The position numbers and the translations under genes are program-made. A DNA stretch of 64,000 bases from DASXKD01 sp963762735 (GTDB lineage Bacteria > Actinomycetota > Actinomycetes > Streptosporangiales > Streptosporangiaceae): positions 186,001-250,000 of the forward strand of contig CAVXMG010000005.1 in NCBI GenBank assembly GCA_963762735.1, read 5' to 3'. This document shows positions 17,057 through 27,644 of the stretch, in pieces (position 1 is the first letter of the stretch; the number at the start of each line of letters is the position of its first letter). The notes beneath the pieces were generated by a model, which ran no database searches, had not been told where the DNA came from, and saw nothing but the letters and a program-made list of their open reading frames with translations.

Positions 17057-17830
17057 CTACACCGCCGTCTCTGTCCGCGCCTGCAGCTTGTTCATGCCGC
17101 GCAGCCAGCGGTCGGTGTCGGCGGCGCGGTTGGCGTACATCCGGGCCACGTCGGGGTGCGGCAGGATGAGGAAGCTGCCGCTGGCGATGCCGGCGATGAC
17201 GGCGTCCGCGACCTCGTCGGTGGTGATCGCCGTCTCGCCGAGGATCAGCTCTGCCGCCGGTGTGACGCTGTCCAGCATCGCGGTCCGCACGCCCATCGGG
17301 CACAGCGCCTGCACGGTGAGGCCACGGTGCGCGTAGGTGGCGGCCAGCCACTCGGCGAAGCTGAGCGCGGCGTGCTTGGTGGCCGAGTACGGTGCCGTGC
17401 CGAGCATGGTGAGCAGGCCCGCCGCGGACACGGTGCAGATCAGGTGCCCGCTGCCGCGCTCCAGCCAGCCCGGCAGCAGCAGCCGCGCGGCGCGGACGTG
17501 CGCCATCACGTTCACCTGCCAGCTGGCTTCCCAGTCGTCCTCATCACCCTCGCCGTCGCCCAAGGCCACCCCGGCGTTCGCGCAGTACATGTCGATCTCG
17601 CCGAGCGTGCCACGGGCGGTGGCGAGCAGCGCGGCCACCCCGTCCGCCGAGGCCGCGTCCCCGGGCGCGGCGGTGGCGCCGCACGAGCGGGCCACCTCGC
17701 CCACGGCGTCGGCGTTCAGGTCGTTGACCACGACCCGGGCGCCTTCCGCGGCGAATCTGCGGGCCAGCGCGGCCCCGATGCCGCTGCCCGCTCCGGTGAC
17801 CACCACGCCCGCGCCCGAGACCGACCGCAT
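17057..17830 (-). CDS. Short-chain dehydrogenase/reductase
   Basis: 257 residues with a clear SD (GGGAAGG) before ATG 17830. Rossmann motif VVVTGAGSGIGAALA, a CANAG motif replacing the usual NNAG, and the active-site YSATK with an upstream Ser in ICTVSAAGLL. It is a classical NAD(P) SDR. It lies at the promoter-distal end of a minus-strand lipid-oxidation cluster (acyl-CoA dehydrogenases and a FabG-like SDR), suggesting a hydroxyacyl, sterol or terpenoid-type substrate (inference). Confidence 0.88.
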   Translation of the reverse strand: MRSVSGAGVVVTGAGSGIGAALARRFAAEGARVVVNDLNADAVGEVARSCGATAAPGDAASADGVAALLATARGTLGEIDMYCANAGVALGDGEGDEDDWEASWQVNVMAHVRAARLLLPGWLERGSGHLICTVSAAGLLTMLGTAPYSATKHAALSFAEWLAATYAHRGLTVQALCPMGVRTAMLDSVTPAAELILGETAITTDEVADAVIAGIASGSFLILPHPDVARMYANRAADTDRWLRGMNKLQARTETAV

Positions 17831-17867
17831 CGCCGCCCCTTCCCTCGCTGCCCGCAGTTCCGTGTCT

Positions 17868-19055
17868 TCAGCTCCCGGGCGGCGGCGGCAGGTCCACCAG
17901 GGCGGCCAGGGCGGCCCGGTGCCGGTCCGGCGAGCCCAGCGCCAGCGACCCGCTCTTGGCCCGCTTCAGCAGCAGGTGCGCGGGGTGCTCCCAGGTGAAG
18001 CCGATCCCGCCGTGCAGTTGCACGCATTCCTGCGCGGCGAGCACGGCCGCGTCGCCGCTGGCCGCCTTGGCCAGGGCCACCGCGACCGGCGTGTCGGGAT
18101 CGCCGGTGGCCAGGCAGGCGGCGGCGTACCTGGCGGCGGCCCGGGCCTGGGTCACCGCCACCCACACGTCGGCGAGCCGGTGCTTGAGCGCCTGGAACGA
18201 GCCGACCGGGCGGGCGAACTGGCGCCGTTCCTTGACGTAGGTGACGGTCATCCCCAGGCACTGCTCCGCCACGCCGAACAGTTCGGAGGCGAGCACGCCC
18301 GCCCCGGCGGTGAGCGCGGCGGCCACCGCGCGGGCCGCGTCCTCCCCCGTCGCCACCGGCCGTCCGGGGGCCCGGTCCAGCGTCACGTCGGCCAGCGGCC
18401 GGGTGGCGTCCAGGGACACCAGCGGCGTCCGGGTCACCCCGGCCCCGGTGGCGTCCACCGCGTAAAGGCGCAGCGGGACGCCGTCGCCCGGTACCAGGAG
18501 CACGTCGGCGGCCAGCGCCCCGGCCACCCCGGCCACGCTTCCCGTGAGCCGTGCCAGGCCGGGCGGGTCGCCGTCCTGCGGCGGGCAGAGCCGCACCGGC
18601 CAGGAACTCATCCCCGCGCCCGGCATGGTGGCGAACCCGACAGCCAGCGCGGCGGTCAGCCGCCCGGATGCCAGCCCGCCGAGCAGTTCGGCGTCACCGG
18701 TGCCCAGCAGCGCCGTGGTGGCCATCACGGCGCTGGTCAGGTACGGGACGCAGGCGACGGCCTTGCCGGTCTCCTCGGCGACGACCGCCGCCTCACGGTA
18801 GCTGGCCCCGGCCCCGCCGTGGCTTTCATCGATGAGCAGCCCGGCGCAGCCCAGGTCGGCGGCCAGCGCGTGCCAGAGCGGGACGTCGTCGGCCTCGCCC
18901 GCGTCCACCCTGGCCAGCACCGCCGCGAACGGACCGCGTTCGGCGAGCAGGTCGCGGACCACGGCCCGCAGTTGCTCCTCGGCGTCGCTGTAGCGCAGGT
19001 CCGGCACGGCGCCCGCGGACCGGGTGCCTTGGGTGCTGCCTGTTGTCGTGCTCAC
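17868..19055 (-). CDS. Acyl-CoA dehydrogenase family protein
   Basis: 395 residues from GTG 19055, overlapping the stop of the next acyl-CoA dehydrogenase. It has the usual ACAD layout: an N-terminal helical domain (DLRYSDAEEQLRAVVRDLLA), a reduced middle beta domain, and a C-terminal helical domain with VKERRQFARPVGSFQALKHR and CVQLHGGIGFTWEHPAHLLL. The second ACAD is immediately upstream in the operon. Adjacent pairs of this kind form heterotetramers in actinobacterial sterol side-chain degradation (FadE26-29 type), so these two may be partner subunits. Confidence 0.88.
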   Translation of the reverse strand: MSTTTGSTQGTRSAGAVPDLRYSDAEEQLRAVVRDLLAERGPFAAVLARVDAGEADDVPLWHALAADLGCAGLLIDESHGGAGASYREAAVVAEETGKAVACVPYLTSAVMATTALLGTGDAELLGGLASGRLTAALAVGFATMPGAGMSSWPVRLCPPQDGDPPGLARLTGSVAGVAGALAADVLLVPGDGVPLRLYAVDATGAGVTRTPLVSLDATRPLADVTLDRAPGRPVATGEDAARAVAAALTAGAGVLASELFGVAEQCLGMTVTYVKERRQFARPVGSFQALKHRLADVWVAVTQARAAARYAAACLATGDPDTPVAVALAKAASGDAAVLAAQECVQLHGGIGFTWEHPAHLLLKRAKSGSLALGSPDRHRAALAALVDLPPPPGS

Positions 19056-20263
19056 CGCGGCAGGTCCTTCCAGGGGACACGGGTATCGGCACGTGGCTCG
19101 GCGGGCAGCCCGAGCACCCGCTCGGCGATGATGTTGCGGAGGATCTCCGAGGTGCCGCCCTCGATGGAGTTGCCGCGGGAGCGCAGGTAGCGGTAGCCGG
19201 GCCCGCGGCCGAAGAAGCTGAGGCTTTCCGGCCGCCGCAGCGTCCAGTCGTCGTAGGTCAGCCCCGCGGCCCCGGCCAGTTCCACCTCGAAAGCGGACAG
19301 CTCCTGGTTGAGCCGGGCGAAGACGATCTTCGCCGCGGAGCCCTCCGGCCCCGGCGTCCCCGCCGCGAGCTGCTGCCGCAGCCGTGCCCCGGCCAGCCTG
19401 GCCACCTCGGCATCCGCCCACAGCCGGATCAGCCGGTCGTGCAGGCCGGGCGTGCGTGCCTGCGGGTGCTCCCGCCAGGCGGCCGCGGCCAGGCCGACCA
19501 TGCCGCCCTCCCGCGGCAGCGCCCCGCCGCCGATGGCGACCCGCTCGTTCATCAGCGTGGCCTGCGCGACCCGCCAGCCTTCGCCGATGCCGCCGATCCG
19601 GTCGGTGTCGGGGACCGTGGCGTCGGTGAGGAACACCTCGTTGAACTCGGCCTCGCCGGTGAGCTGGCGCAGCGGGCGGACGTCGACGCCGGGCTGTTTC
19701 ATGTTCAGGCCGAAGTAGGTGAGGCCGGCGTGCTTGGGCACGTCCGGGTCGGTGCGGGCGAGCAGCAGGCCCCAGCGCGCCGCGTGCGCGATGGAGGTCC
19801 ACACCTTCTGGCCGCTGACCCGCCAGCCGGCGCACCCGCCTCGGCATCCCCTCACGCCGACCGCCCGGGTCGCCAGGCCGGCCAGGTCGGAGCCGGCGCC
19901 AGGCTCGCTGAACAGCTGGCACCACACCTCCTCGCCGGTCCACAGCGGCCGCAGCCAGCGCTGCTTCTGCTCTTCGCTGCCATACGCAAGGATCGTGGGA
20001 GCCGCCATGCCCAGGCCGATGCCGATCCGGGCCGGGTTGTTGTCCGGGGCACCCGCCGCGGCGAACTCGGCGTCCACCGCGGCCTGGAACGAGCGGGGCA
20101 GGCCCTGGCCGCCGAGCCCGGCCGGGTAGTGCACCCAGGCCAGCCCGGCGTCGAACCGCGCGCGCAGGAACTCAAGCCGGGGCATCGCGGCCGGGTCGTG
20201 CCCGGCCAGGAACTCGCGTACCTGCTGGCGCAGCCCGGCGGCCTGGTCGGCTTCGGTCAGCAC
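19052..20263 (-). CDS. Acyl-CoA dehydrogenase
   Basis: 403 residues from GTG 20263. Middle-domain flavin motif WCQLFSEPGAGSDLAGL, then GQKVWTSIAH, and a C-terminal RGNSIEGGTSEILRNIIAER characteristic of ACADs. A short Gly/Cys-rich stretch (VGVRGCRGGCAGW) replaces the usual loop before VSGQKVW and may reflect a local indel pair. Its start overlaps the FabG-like gene by 7 nt and its stop overlaps the partner ACAD start by 4 nt, so the three are translationally coupled. Confidence 0.9.
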   Translation of the reverse strand: MLTEADQAAGLRQQVREFLAGHDPAAMPRLEFLRARFDAGLAWVHYPAGLGGQGLPRSFQAAVDAEFAAAGAPDNNPARIGIGLGMAAPTILAYGSEEQKQRWLRPLWTGEEVWCQLFSEPGAGSDLAGLATRAVGVRGCRGGCAGWRVSGQKVWTSIAHAARWGLLLARTDPDVPKHAGLTYFGLNMKQPGVDVRPLRQLTGEAEFNEVFLTDATVPDTDRIGGIGEGWRVAQATLMNERVAIGGGALPREGGMVGLAAAAWREHPQARTPGLHDRLIRLWADAEVARLAGARLRQQLAAGTPGPEGSAAKIVFARLNQELSAFEVELAGAAGLTYDDWTLRRPESLSFFGRGPGYRYLRSRGNSIEGGTSEILRNIIAERVLGLPAEPRADTRVPWKDLPR

Positions 20264-21018
20264 AGCGGACCGCCCGCCACGTAGATCACCTGCCCGGACA
20301 CGAACCCGGCCCCCTCGCTGACCAGGAACGAGATCACGTGCGCAATGTCGTCGGGCTGGCCGACCCGGCGCACCGGTATCTGGCTGGCCGCGGCGGCCTG
20401 GAACTCCTCGAAGCCCATGCCGACCCGGGCCGCGGTGGTGGCGGTCATGTCGGTGGCGATGAACCCGGGTGCCACGGCGTTGGCGGTCACCCCGAACTGG
20501 CCAAGCTCGATGGCCAGCGTCTTGGTGAACCCCTGCATGCCCGCCTTGGCCGCGGAGTAGTTGACCTGACCGCGGTTGCCGAGCGCCGAGCTGGAGGAGA
20601 GGTTGACGATGCGGCCGAAGCGCTGCTCCACCATGAACTTCTGCGCGGCCCGGCTCATCAGGAACGCGCCGCGCAGGTGCACGCCAAGCACCATGTCCCA
20701 GTCGTCCTCGGACATCTTGAACAGCAGGTTGTCCCGGATGATCCCGGCGTTGTTGATCAGGACCACCGGCGGGCCGAGTTCCGCGGCGACCTTGCCCACC
20801 GCGGTCGCCACCTGTTCGGCGTCGCTCACGTCGGCGCCCACCGCGACGGCGCGCCCGCCGGCCGCGGTGATCGCGTCCACGGTCGGCGCGCAGGCGCTGG
20901 CGTCCAGGTCGAGGACCCCGACCGCCATGCCGTCGGAGGCGAGCCGCTTGGCGGTGGCCGCGCCGATGCCACGGGCCGCGCCCGTGACGATGGCGACTCG
21001 CGATGAGTCGGTTGGCAT
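20257..21018 (-). CDS. FabG-like short-chain dehydrogenase
   Basis: 253 residues, with AAGGAG ahead of ATG 21018. Complete SDR signature: VAIVTGAARGIGAATAKRLA, INNAGIIRDN, Ser in VNLSSSSALG, YSAAKAG, and the FabG-like ending IAHVISFLVSEGAGFVSGQV. It probably reduces or oxidises a 3-oxo/hydroxyacyl-CoA in the same pathway as the two coupled acyl-CoA dehydrogenases. First gene of the three-gene coupled set. Confidence 0.9.
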   Translation of the reverse strand: MPTDSSRVAIVTGAARGIGAATAKRLASDGMAVGVLDLDASACAPTVDAITAAGGRAVAVGADVSDAEQVATAVGKVAAELGPPVVLINNAGIIRDNLLFKMSEDDWDMVLGVHLRGAFLMSRAAQKFMVEQRFGRIVNLSSSSALGNRGQVNYSAAKAGMQGFTKTLAIELGQFGVTANAVAPGFIATDMTATTAARVGMGFEEFQAAAASQIPVRRVGQPDDIAHVISFLVSEGAGFVSGQVIYVAGGPLC

Positions 21019-21093
21019 CTGCTGGTTCTCCTTAGTTGTCCGTTGTCAACGCTGCTGGCCTGGGGGGACGACCCCCCTGGAACCCCCGGTGGC

Positions 21094-22419
<1,326 letters not shown>

Positions 22420-22482
22420 GGTTTCCTCCCGGCGTTGCCCGCAATGACTCTATCGGGGATGTTTCCCCCTGGCTGCCCCGGT

Positions 22483-24188
22483 CTACCCGCCAGTACGGCC
22501 GGCGCGGCGGAACACGTCAACCCCGTCATCGGCGAAGACCCGCAGGTAGGACCATCCCGGGTGACGCTGCTCGATGAACGCCAGCACGTTGGCCGGCGGC
22601 GGGCTCCAGCCGCTGTTGTCCTCATCGAACACGACGTAGTCCGGGGCCGGGTTGGGGTAGATGCCGATCCAGTAGGTGTCGTCGCGGGCCGCCAGCGGGG
22701 CCAGCATGGCCAGCGTCGACTCCACCGTCACGCCGTCCGGCACCCGCGCCATCGCCGCGTCCTCCGCCCTGACATGCGAGGAGATGTCGTAGGTCTGCGC
22801 GCTCCACAGCTCCTCGAGCGGGAACCGGAAGGCCAGCCAGCCAGCGATGACGACCATCACCGCGGCGCCGTACCTGGCCACGGCCTCGCCGGGGGCGGCA
22901 GCCGGGACGGCCCGCGCCGCCGTGGCTGCCCCGGCTTCGCCGCCGCGAGCTTGCCCGGAATCTGGCCATGCCGTCCACCGCGGCCAGGAACACGATCGGC
23001 ATGACGGTCGCGTCGTAGTGCCACCCGGTGCCCCAGAAGAGGCTGTTCGTGGAGATGAACCGCAGCGCCAGGCTGGGCACCGCGACCAGCGCGAGCGGGG
23101 ACCGGAGCGCGAGGAACGCGACCGGCAGCAGGATCAGGTAGGTGGTCCACAGTTTCTCGTGGCCCCCCACGGTGAGCTGGTGGAGCAGCGCGCTGGCCGA
23201 CGGGTGGCCACCGGGGCCGATCACCCCCCCTTTGCTCCAATATGGGTACTGATGCGCCAGGTTGAAGTGCGGGATGATCACCGCGATCGCCAGCACCGAC
23301 CAGGCCAGGCCCCAGACGGCCAGCAGCAGCCCGGCCCGGATCCAAGTTCTGGGCTCCTCCTGCCCGCCGGTGTCCTGCTCGGCCACGGAGCCGCGGCCAA
23401 GGCCCCGTGACGAAGGAACGGGGCCTTGAGCCACCGGGGGTTCCAGGGCCATCGAGGGTCCGGGGTGTCCCCAGGCGGTGCTGTGCTCCCGGGCAGCCAC
23501 CAGGCCCATCCCGGCGATGACCAGGCCGATCGCGGCGACCGTGAACCCCTGGTCCTCCTTGACGAACACCAGCGGCAGTGCCCAGAGCCACGGCGGGCCG
23601 CAGCCTGCGGCGCACCAGCGCGGACAGTGAGAACGCCAGCAGCGGGACGGCGAACGCGATCTCGTGGAAGTCGAAGTTGACCATCTGCTGCAGGCCCCAG
23701 GAGAAGCCGTAGGCAAGGCCGATGCCCCGGCTGGCCCAGGTGCCGAGCAGTTCCTGCGCGGCGCGGCAGACCGGGATCACCGAGGCCGCGGTGAGCAGGG
23801 CCTGGGCGACGAGCAGCGTCTCTGGGGTCGGGAAGATCCGGAAGAACGGGGCGAGCAGGCCCACGATGGGCTGGAAGTGGTCGCCGAGCAGGTTGAACCC
23901 GGCGCCCCTGATCGACACCACCGGCGCGTGGAAGTGGGCGAGCTGCTTGACGTACTCGGTGAAGATGCCCAGGTCCCAGGAGCCCGGGTCCAGGCGCAGG
24001 TACCGGAACACCGAGATCGTGTCGTAGGCGATGAACGTGGCCAGCGCGATGACCCAGGTGACCGGGTCCATCGCGGCGCGCTGGCCGGCCACGGGGCCCG
24101 GGCCGCTGCCGGGATCCCGCCGGCCCGCGGCCGACGGTGCTTGGCCGCCGGCCACGGACGGTGGTGACCGCTCGTCTCCCGGTATCAA
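22483..24188 (-). pseudogene. DUF2079 polytopic membrane protein, at least two frameshifts and a repeat insertion
   Basis: The N-terminal third (best start ATG 24071; a TTG at 24188 is also in frame) shows the DUF2079 hallmark SWDLGIFTEYVKQLAHFHAP, FNLLGDHFQPIVGLLAPFFR and GFSWGLQQMVNFDFHEIAFA. Near 23,597 the coding frame shifts to the middle part (LWALPLVFVKEDQGFTVAAI; LLPVAFLALRSPLALVAVPS), and near 22,900 to the C-terminal part (GAAVMVVIAGWLAFRFPLEE onward). A GC-rich repeat copy at 23,397-23,475 is inserted in frame between two membrane segments. DUF2079 proteins resemble GT-C glycosyltransferases. The frameshifts may be sequencing errors; the repeat insertion is not. Confidence 0.8.
23397..23475 (-). 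repeat. GC-rich interspersed repeat inside the DUF2079 gene
   Basis: Contains GGAACCCCCGGTGGCTCAAG and CCCCGTTCCTTCGTCACGGGG read on the minus strand, matching the consensus of the other copies. It is read through in the host frame as a Pro-rich loop. Confidence 0.75.
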
Positions 24189-24191
24189 CGG

Positions 24192-24824
24192 TTATCCGTA
24201 GAGCAGAGACTCGTATTGCGGGCCGTAGTGGCGTTCCAGATCCTCCAGGGTCTCCTCGCAAGGCTGGACGCTCTTGACGATCTGGGCGTGCGGCGGCACC
24301 GCGCCCGGGTTCCAGGACTCCGGCTCCCACAGCCGGGAGCGCATGAGCGCCTTCATGCAGTGGAAGAAGATCTGCTCGATCTCGACGAGCACCGCGAGCT
24401 GCGGCCGGTGCCCCTTGACGATCATGTCGTCGAACCACGGCGCCTCGCGGATCAGCCGGGCGCGCCCGTTGATGCGCAGCGTCTCCTTGCGTCCCGGGAT
24501 CAGGAACACCAAGCCGACGTGCGGGTTTTCCAGGATGTTGCGGAACCCGTCGGCGCGCCTGTTGCCCGGGCGCTCGGGGATGGCGATGGTCTGCTCGTCG
24601 AGTACCAGGGCGAAGCCGGGCGGGTCCCCCTTGGGCGACACGTCGCAGGTGCCATCCGCGGCACAGGTCGCGACCAGGCAGAACGGGGAGGCGGCGAGCC
24701 ATTCGACGTCCCGTGCGTGCAGCCGGGTGCGCTCCTTGGTGAGCGTGCGGCTGGCCGGGGTGCCGAGCAGTTCGCGCAACTCGGCTGCGGATGAGATTTC
24801 CGTGAGGGTGCCCGTCCCCGGCAT
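24192..24824 (-). CDS. FMN-dependent PPOX-type flavoprotein (MSMEG_1061-like)
   Basis: 210 residues from ATG 24824, behind AAGGGAG. It has a split-barrel pyridoxamine-5'-phosphate-oxidase fold: FCLVATCAADGTCDVSPKGD, IPERPGNRRADGFRNILENP and VGLVFLIPGRKETLRINGRA are hallmark segments of the actinobacterial MSMEG_1061 group. Members bind FMN or F420; substrates are largely unknown. The C-terminal helix ends HYGPQYESLLYG. It is separated from DUF2079 by a few bases on the same strand. Confidence 0.88.
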   Translation of the reverse strand: MPGTGTLTEISSAAELRELLGTPASRTLTKERTRLHARDVEWLAASPFCLVATCAADGTCDVSPKGDPPGFALVLDEQTIAIPERPGNRRADGFRNILENPHVGLVFLIPGRKETLRINGRARLIREAPWFDDMIVKGHRPQLAVLVEIEQIFFHCMKALMRSRLWEPESWNPGAVPPHAQIVKSVQPCEETLEDLERHYGPQYESLLYG

Positions 24825-24895
24825 GGCTCTCCCTTCGCGGGCGCCCGGCAGGATGCGCACCCGTGCCACCAGCCTAGCCGGGGCCGGCCGGGTTG

Positions 24896-25723
24896 CTAGG
24901 TGAGCAGCAGGCGGCCGACCCGGCGGCCGGCGAGGTACAGGCCGGCCAGGCCCATGATCGCGAGGTAGGCCGCGTGCCAGAGCAGGCTGGGACCCACCAT
25001 GCCGAGCGCGAGCCCGCGCATCAGCGTGACCGCCTGGTAGAGCGGGGTGCACTCGACCAGGACGGCCACCGGCCGCGGGTACACGCTCAGCGGGTAGAAC
25101 GTGGTGGAGAACAGGAACATCGGCACGCTGACCAGGGTCACGTACTCGAAGTCCTGCCAGCTCCGCATGAACGTCGTCGCGGCCATGCCGGCGGCGGCGA
25201 ACGCGAACCCGGTGAGCACCGCGGCGGGCAGCACGCAGATCCCCCAGTACGAGTGGAACAGGCCCATGGCCAGCATGACGCCGGTGAACGCGAACGCGTA
25301 CATGGCGCCGCGGATCAGCGCCCACAGCACCTGGCCCAGGGCCAGGTCCGGGGCCCGCATCGGCGTGGCCAGCGCGGCCTCGTAGGTCTTGGCGTACTTG
25401 ATCTGGAAGAACACGTTGAACGTGGAGTCGTAGATGGCCCCGTTCATGGACGAGGTCGCCAGCAGCGCCGGGGCCACGTAGGCGGTGTAGCTGACCCCGC
25501 CGACGCTGCCGACCAGGTGCCCGAGCCCTACTCCGATCGACAGCAGGTAGAACAGCGGCTCCCCGATGCCCGACAGCAGCATCAGCCACAGGTGCCGGTA
25601 GACCCGGGCGTGCCGCTCCACCAGGCGCAGGCTCCCCCTGCCGCCGAGCGCCTGCCAGGGCCGGGTGGCCACGGCGGTGGGCACGATGCGCAGCGGCTCC
25701 TGCCGGACACCGAGGTCAGACAT
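24896..25723 (-). CDS. ABC-2 type permease (NodJ-like), second subunit
   Basis: 275 residues. Six hydrophobic segments with the NodJ/DrrB-type signature (FLYLLSIGVGLG-like SIGVGLGHLVGSVGGVSYTAY; FSTTFYPLSVYPRPVAVLVE). Its start overlaps the stop of the first permease gene by 8 nt. With the ATPase and the other permease it forms a three-gene exporter operon in which the two permeases are homologous and probably form a heterodimer. Confidence 0.9.
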   Translation of the reverse strand: MSDLGVRQEPLRIVPTAVATRPWQALGGRGSLRLVERHARVYRHLWLMLLSGIGEPLFYLLSIGVGLGHLVGSVGGVSYTAYVAPALLATSSMNGAIYDSTFNVFFQIKYAKTYEAALATPMRAPDLALGQVLWALIRGAMYAFAFTGVMLAMGLFHSYWGICVLPAAVLTGFAFAAAGMAATTFMRSWQDFEYVTLVSVPMFLFSTTFYPLSVYPRPVAVLVECTPLYQAVTLMRGLALGMVGPSLLWHAAYLAIMGLAGLYLAGRRVGRLLLT

Positions 25724-26531
25724 ACAGCCGCCGCCGGTAGGTGCGGTTGCCGACGGCCACCCCGATGGCGGCCAGGCCGACCAGGTATCCCACGTGGATC
25801 AGCGCGCCACCGAGGGTCGCGATGCCCAGGCTGAGCGACCGGCACAGCGCCACCCCGTTCCACAGCGGCGTGACGTAGGCGACCGGCCGGAGCCAGGCGG
25901 GGAGCTGGGTGATCGGGAAGAACGTCCCGGAGAACAGGAACAGCGGGATCATGCCGAACCGGAAGATCACCGCGAACGAGGTGTCCCTGTTGCGGGTAAT
26001 CGCCCACGCCTCGATCACCGCGTTGAACGTCACCCCGGTGAGCACGGCGACCGGGACCGCCGCCAGCGCCCAGGGCGACTGCACCGCGCCCAGCGCGGCC
26101 GCCACGGCGAGGAAGATCGCGCAGTTCATGGTCAGCCGCAGCGCCACGAACAGCATGTGACCGTGGAAGACGTCGGCCGGGCGCAGCGGCGCGGCGGTGG
26201 CGGCCTGGTAGGTCTTGACCCACTTGACCGAGGCGAGCACCGGGTAGGTCGACTCCCCCACGGCCGTGGTCATCGCGGTCGCGGCCAGCAGCCCGGGGGC
26301 GAGGAAGGTCAGGTAGCTGACCCCGCCGATCGAGCTGTCCCCGTGCGCGTTGACCAGGCTGCCCAGGCCCAGGCCCATCGCGCCGAGGAACAGCAGCGGG
26401 TTCAGCAGGCTGGAGTAGATGGAGCCGCGCCAGGTCCGGCGGTAGTCGGTCAGCCAGAACCGCAGCTCGCGGATGGCGAACACCGCCCCGGGCAGCGCGG
26501 GCCGGGTGAGCTCCCTGGTGCCGGCGGCCAT
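25716..26531 (-). CDS. ABC-2 type permease (NodJ-like), first subunit
   Basis: 271 residues and about six membrane segments. Homologous to the neighbouring permease: LLFLGAMGLGLGSLVNAHGD, GGVSYLTFLAPGLLAATAMT, and LFSGTFFPITQLPAWLRPVA match the NodJ/daunorubicin-permease pattern. The start codon overlaps the ATPase stop. It exports an unknown, probably lipophilic or oligosaccharide-like, molecule. Confidence 0.9.
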   Translation of the reverse strand: MAAGTRELTRPALPGAVFAIRELRFWLTDYRRTWRGSIYSSLLNPLLFLGAMGLGLGSLVNAHGDSSIGGVSYLTFLAPGLLAATAMTTAVGESTYPVLASVKWVKTYQAATAAPLRPADVFHGHMLFVALRLTMNCAIFLAVAAALGAVQSPWALAAVPVAVLTGVTFNAVIEAWAITRNRDTSFAVIFRFGMIPLFLFSGTFFPITQLPAWLRPVAYVTPLWNGVALCRSLSLGIATLGGALIHVGYLVGLAAIGVAVGNRTYRRRLYV

Positions 26532-27463
26532 CAGTCCTCCAGCCGGCGGCCGGTCAGGCGCAGGAACACGTCCTCCATCGTGCTGCGCCGGACCAGGGAG
26601 GTCAGCGGCTCAAGTCCGAGCGACCGCACCGCGGCCAGGGTGGCGTCGCCGTCGGTCACGTAGAGCAGGATCCGGTCGGCGAGCACCTCCCTGCGCTCGG
26701 CGGGCACGCTGGCCAGCTTGTCCGCGGCGACCTGGTGCCGGTCCGGTTCGAACCGCAGTTCCAGCACCTCGGGCGTGGAGTACCGCTCGATCAGCTCCCG
26801 CGGCGAGCCCTCGGCTGCGATCTTCCCCCGGTCCATCACCACCAGCCGGTCGCACAACTGCTCGGCCTCGTCCATGTAGTGCGTGGTGAGGATCAGCGTG
26901 ACGCCCTGCTGCTTGAGCCGGAACAGCCGGTCCCAGACCGCGTGCCTGGCCTGCGGGTCCAGGCCGGTGGTGGGCTCGTCGAGGAGCAGGATCTCCGGCT
27001 CGTTGATCAGTGACCTGGCGATGGTGAGGCGGCGTTTCATGCCGCCGGACAGCGGCTCCACCTGGTCCTCCGCGCGGTCGCTGAGCTGGACGAAGTCGAG
27101 CAGGTGCGCGGTCCGCTCGCGGATCGTCTCGCGGGAAAGCCCGAAGTAGCGCCCGTAGACGAGCAGGTTCTCGCGCACGGTCAGCTCGAGGTCGAGGGTG
27201 TCCTCCTGGGGCACCACGCCGAGCCGGGCGCGGATCACCGCGCCGTCCGCCACCGGGTCCAGGCCCAGGATCGACAGTTCGCCCCCGCTCGGCGGCGACA
27301 CGCAGCCGATCATCCGCATCGTGGAGGACTTGCCCGCTCCGTTCGGCCCGAGAAAGCCGAATGACTCGCCGCGGTGCAGCTCGAAGTCGATCCCGTCCAC
27401 CGCGGTGAATTCGCCGAACCGCTTGACCAGGCCACGAGCGCGGATCATCGGTTCGGCAGACAC
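26531..27463 (-). CDS. ABC transporter ATP-binding protein (NodI/DrrA-like)
   Basis: 310 residues from GTG 27463; an ATG five codons later is also possible. Walker A GPNGAGKSST, signature LSGGMKRRLTIARSLI, Walker B ILLLDEPTTGLDP and the H-loop TTHYMDEAEQL are all intact. The C-terminal extension with VRRSTMEDVFLRLTGRRL is typical of DrrA/NodI ATPases. First gene of the three-gene exporter operon. Confidence 0.93.
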   Translation of the reverse strand: MSAEPMIRARGLVKRFGEFTAVDGIDFELHRGESFGFLGPNGAGKSSTMRMIGCVSPPSGGELSILGLDPVADGAVIRARLGVVPQEDTLDLELTVRENLLVYGRYFGLSRETIRERTAHLLDFVQLSDRAEDQVEPLSGGMKRRLTIARSLINEPEILLLDEPTTGLDPQARHAVWDRLFRLKQQGVTLILTTHYMDEAEQLCDRLVVMDRGKIAAEGSPRELIERYSTPEVLELRFEPDRHQVAADKLASVPAERREVLADRILLYVTDGDATLAAVRSLGLEPLTSLVRRSTMEDVFLRLTGRRLED

Positions 27464-27644
27464 TTACGCGAGGCTACCGGGCCGCCCGGTATCCTCCCAC
27501 CGTAATTTTCGCGACATCCCCAGGCACGTGGTGCGGAGTTGGCGGCCTGGTACGTGTGAGTGCGCCGGGGACGGTACTGTCAAGTGTCATCGTGCCCAGC
27601 TGATGGGGATCCTGGACTGACGATGAGAGAGAGTTGATTTTCCG

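Noticed and set aside
24072..24188. TTG start for DUF2079 at 24,188
   Set aside because: The extra 39 residues are Pro/Gly/Arg-rich and unlike the family; ATG 24,071 precedes the first membrane helix directly.
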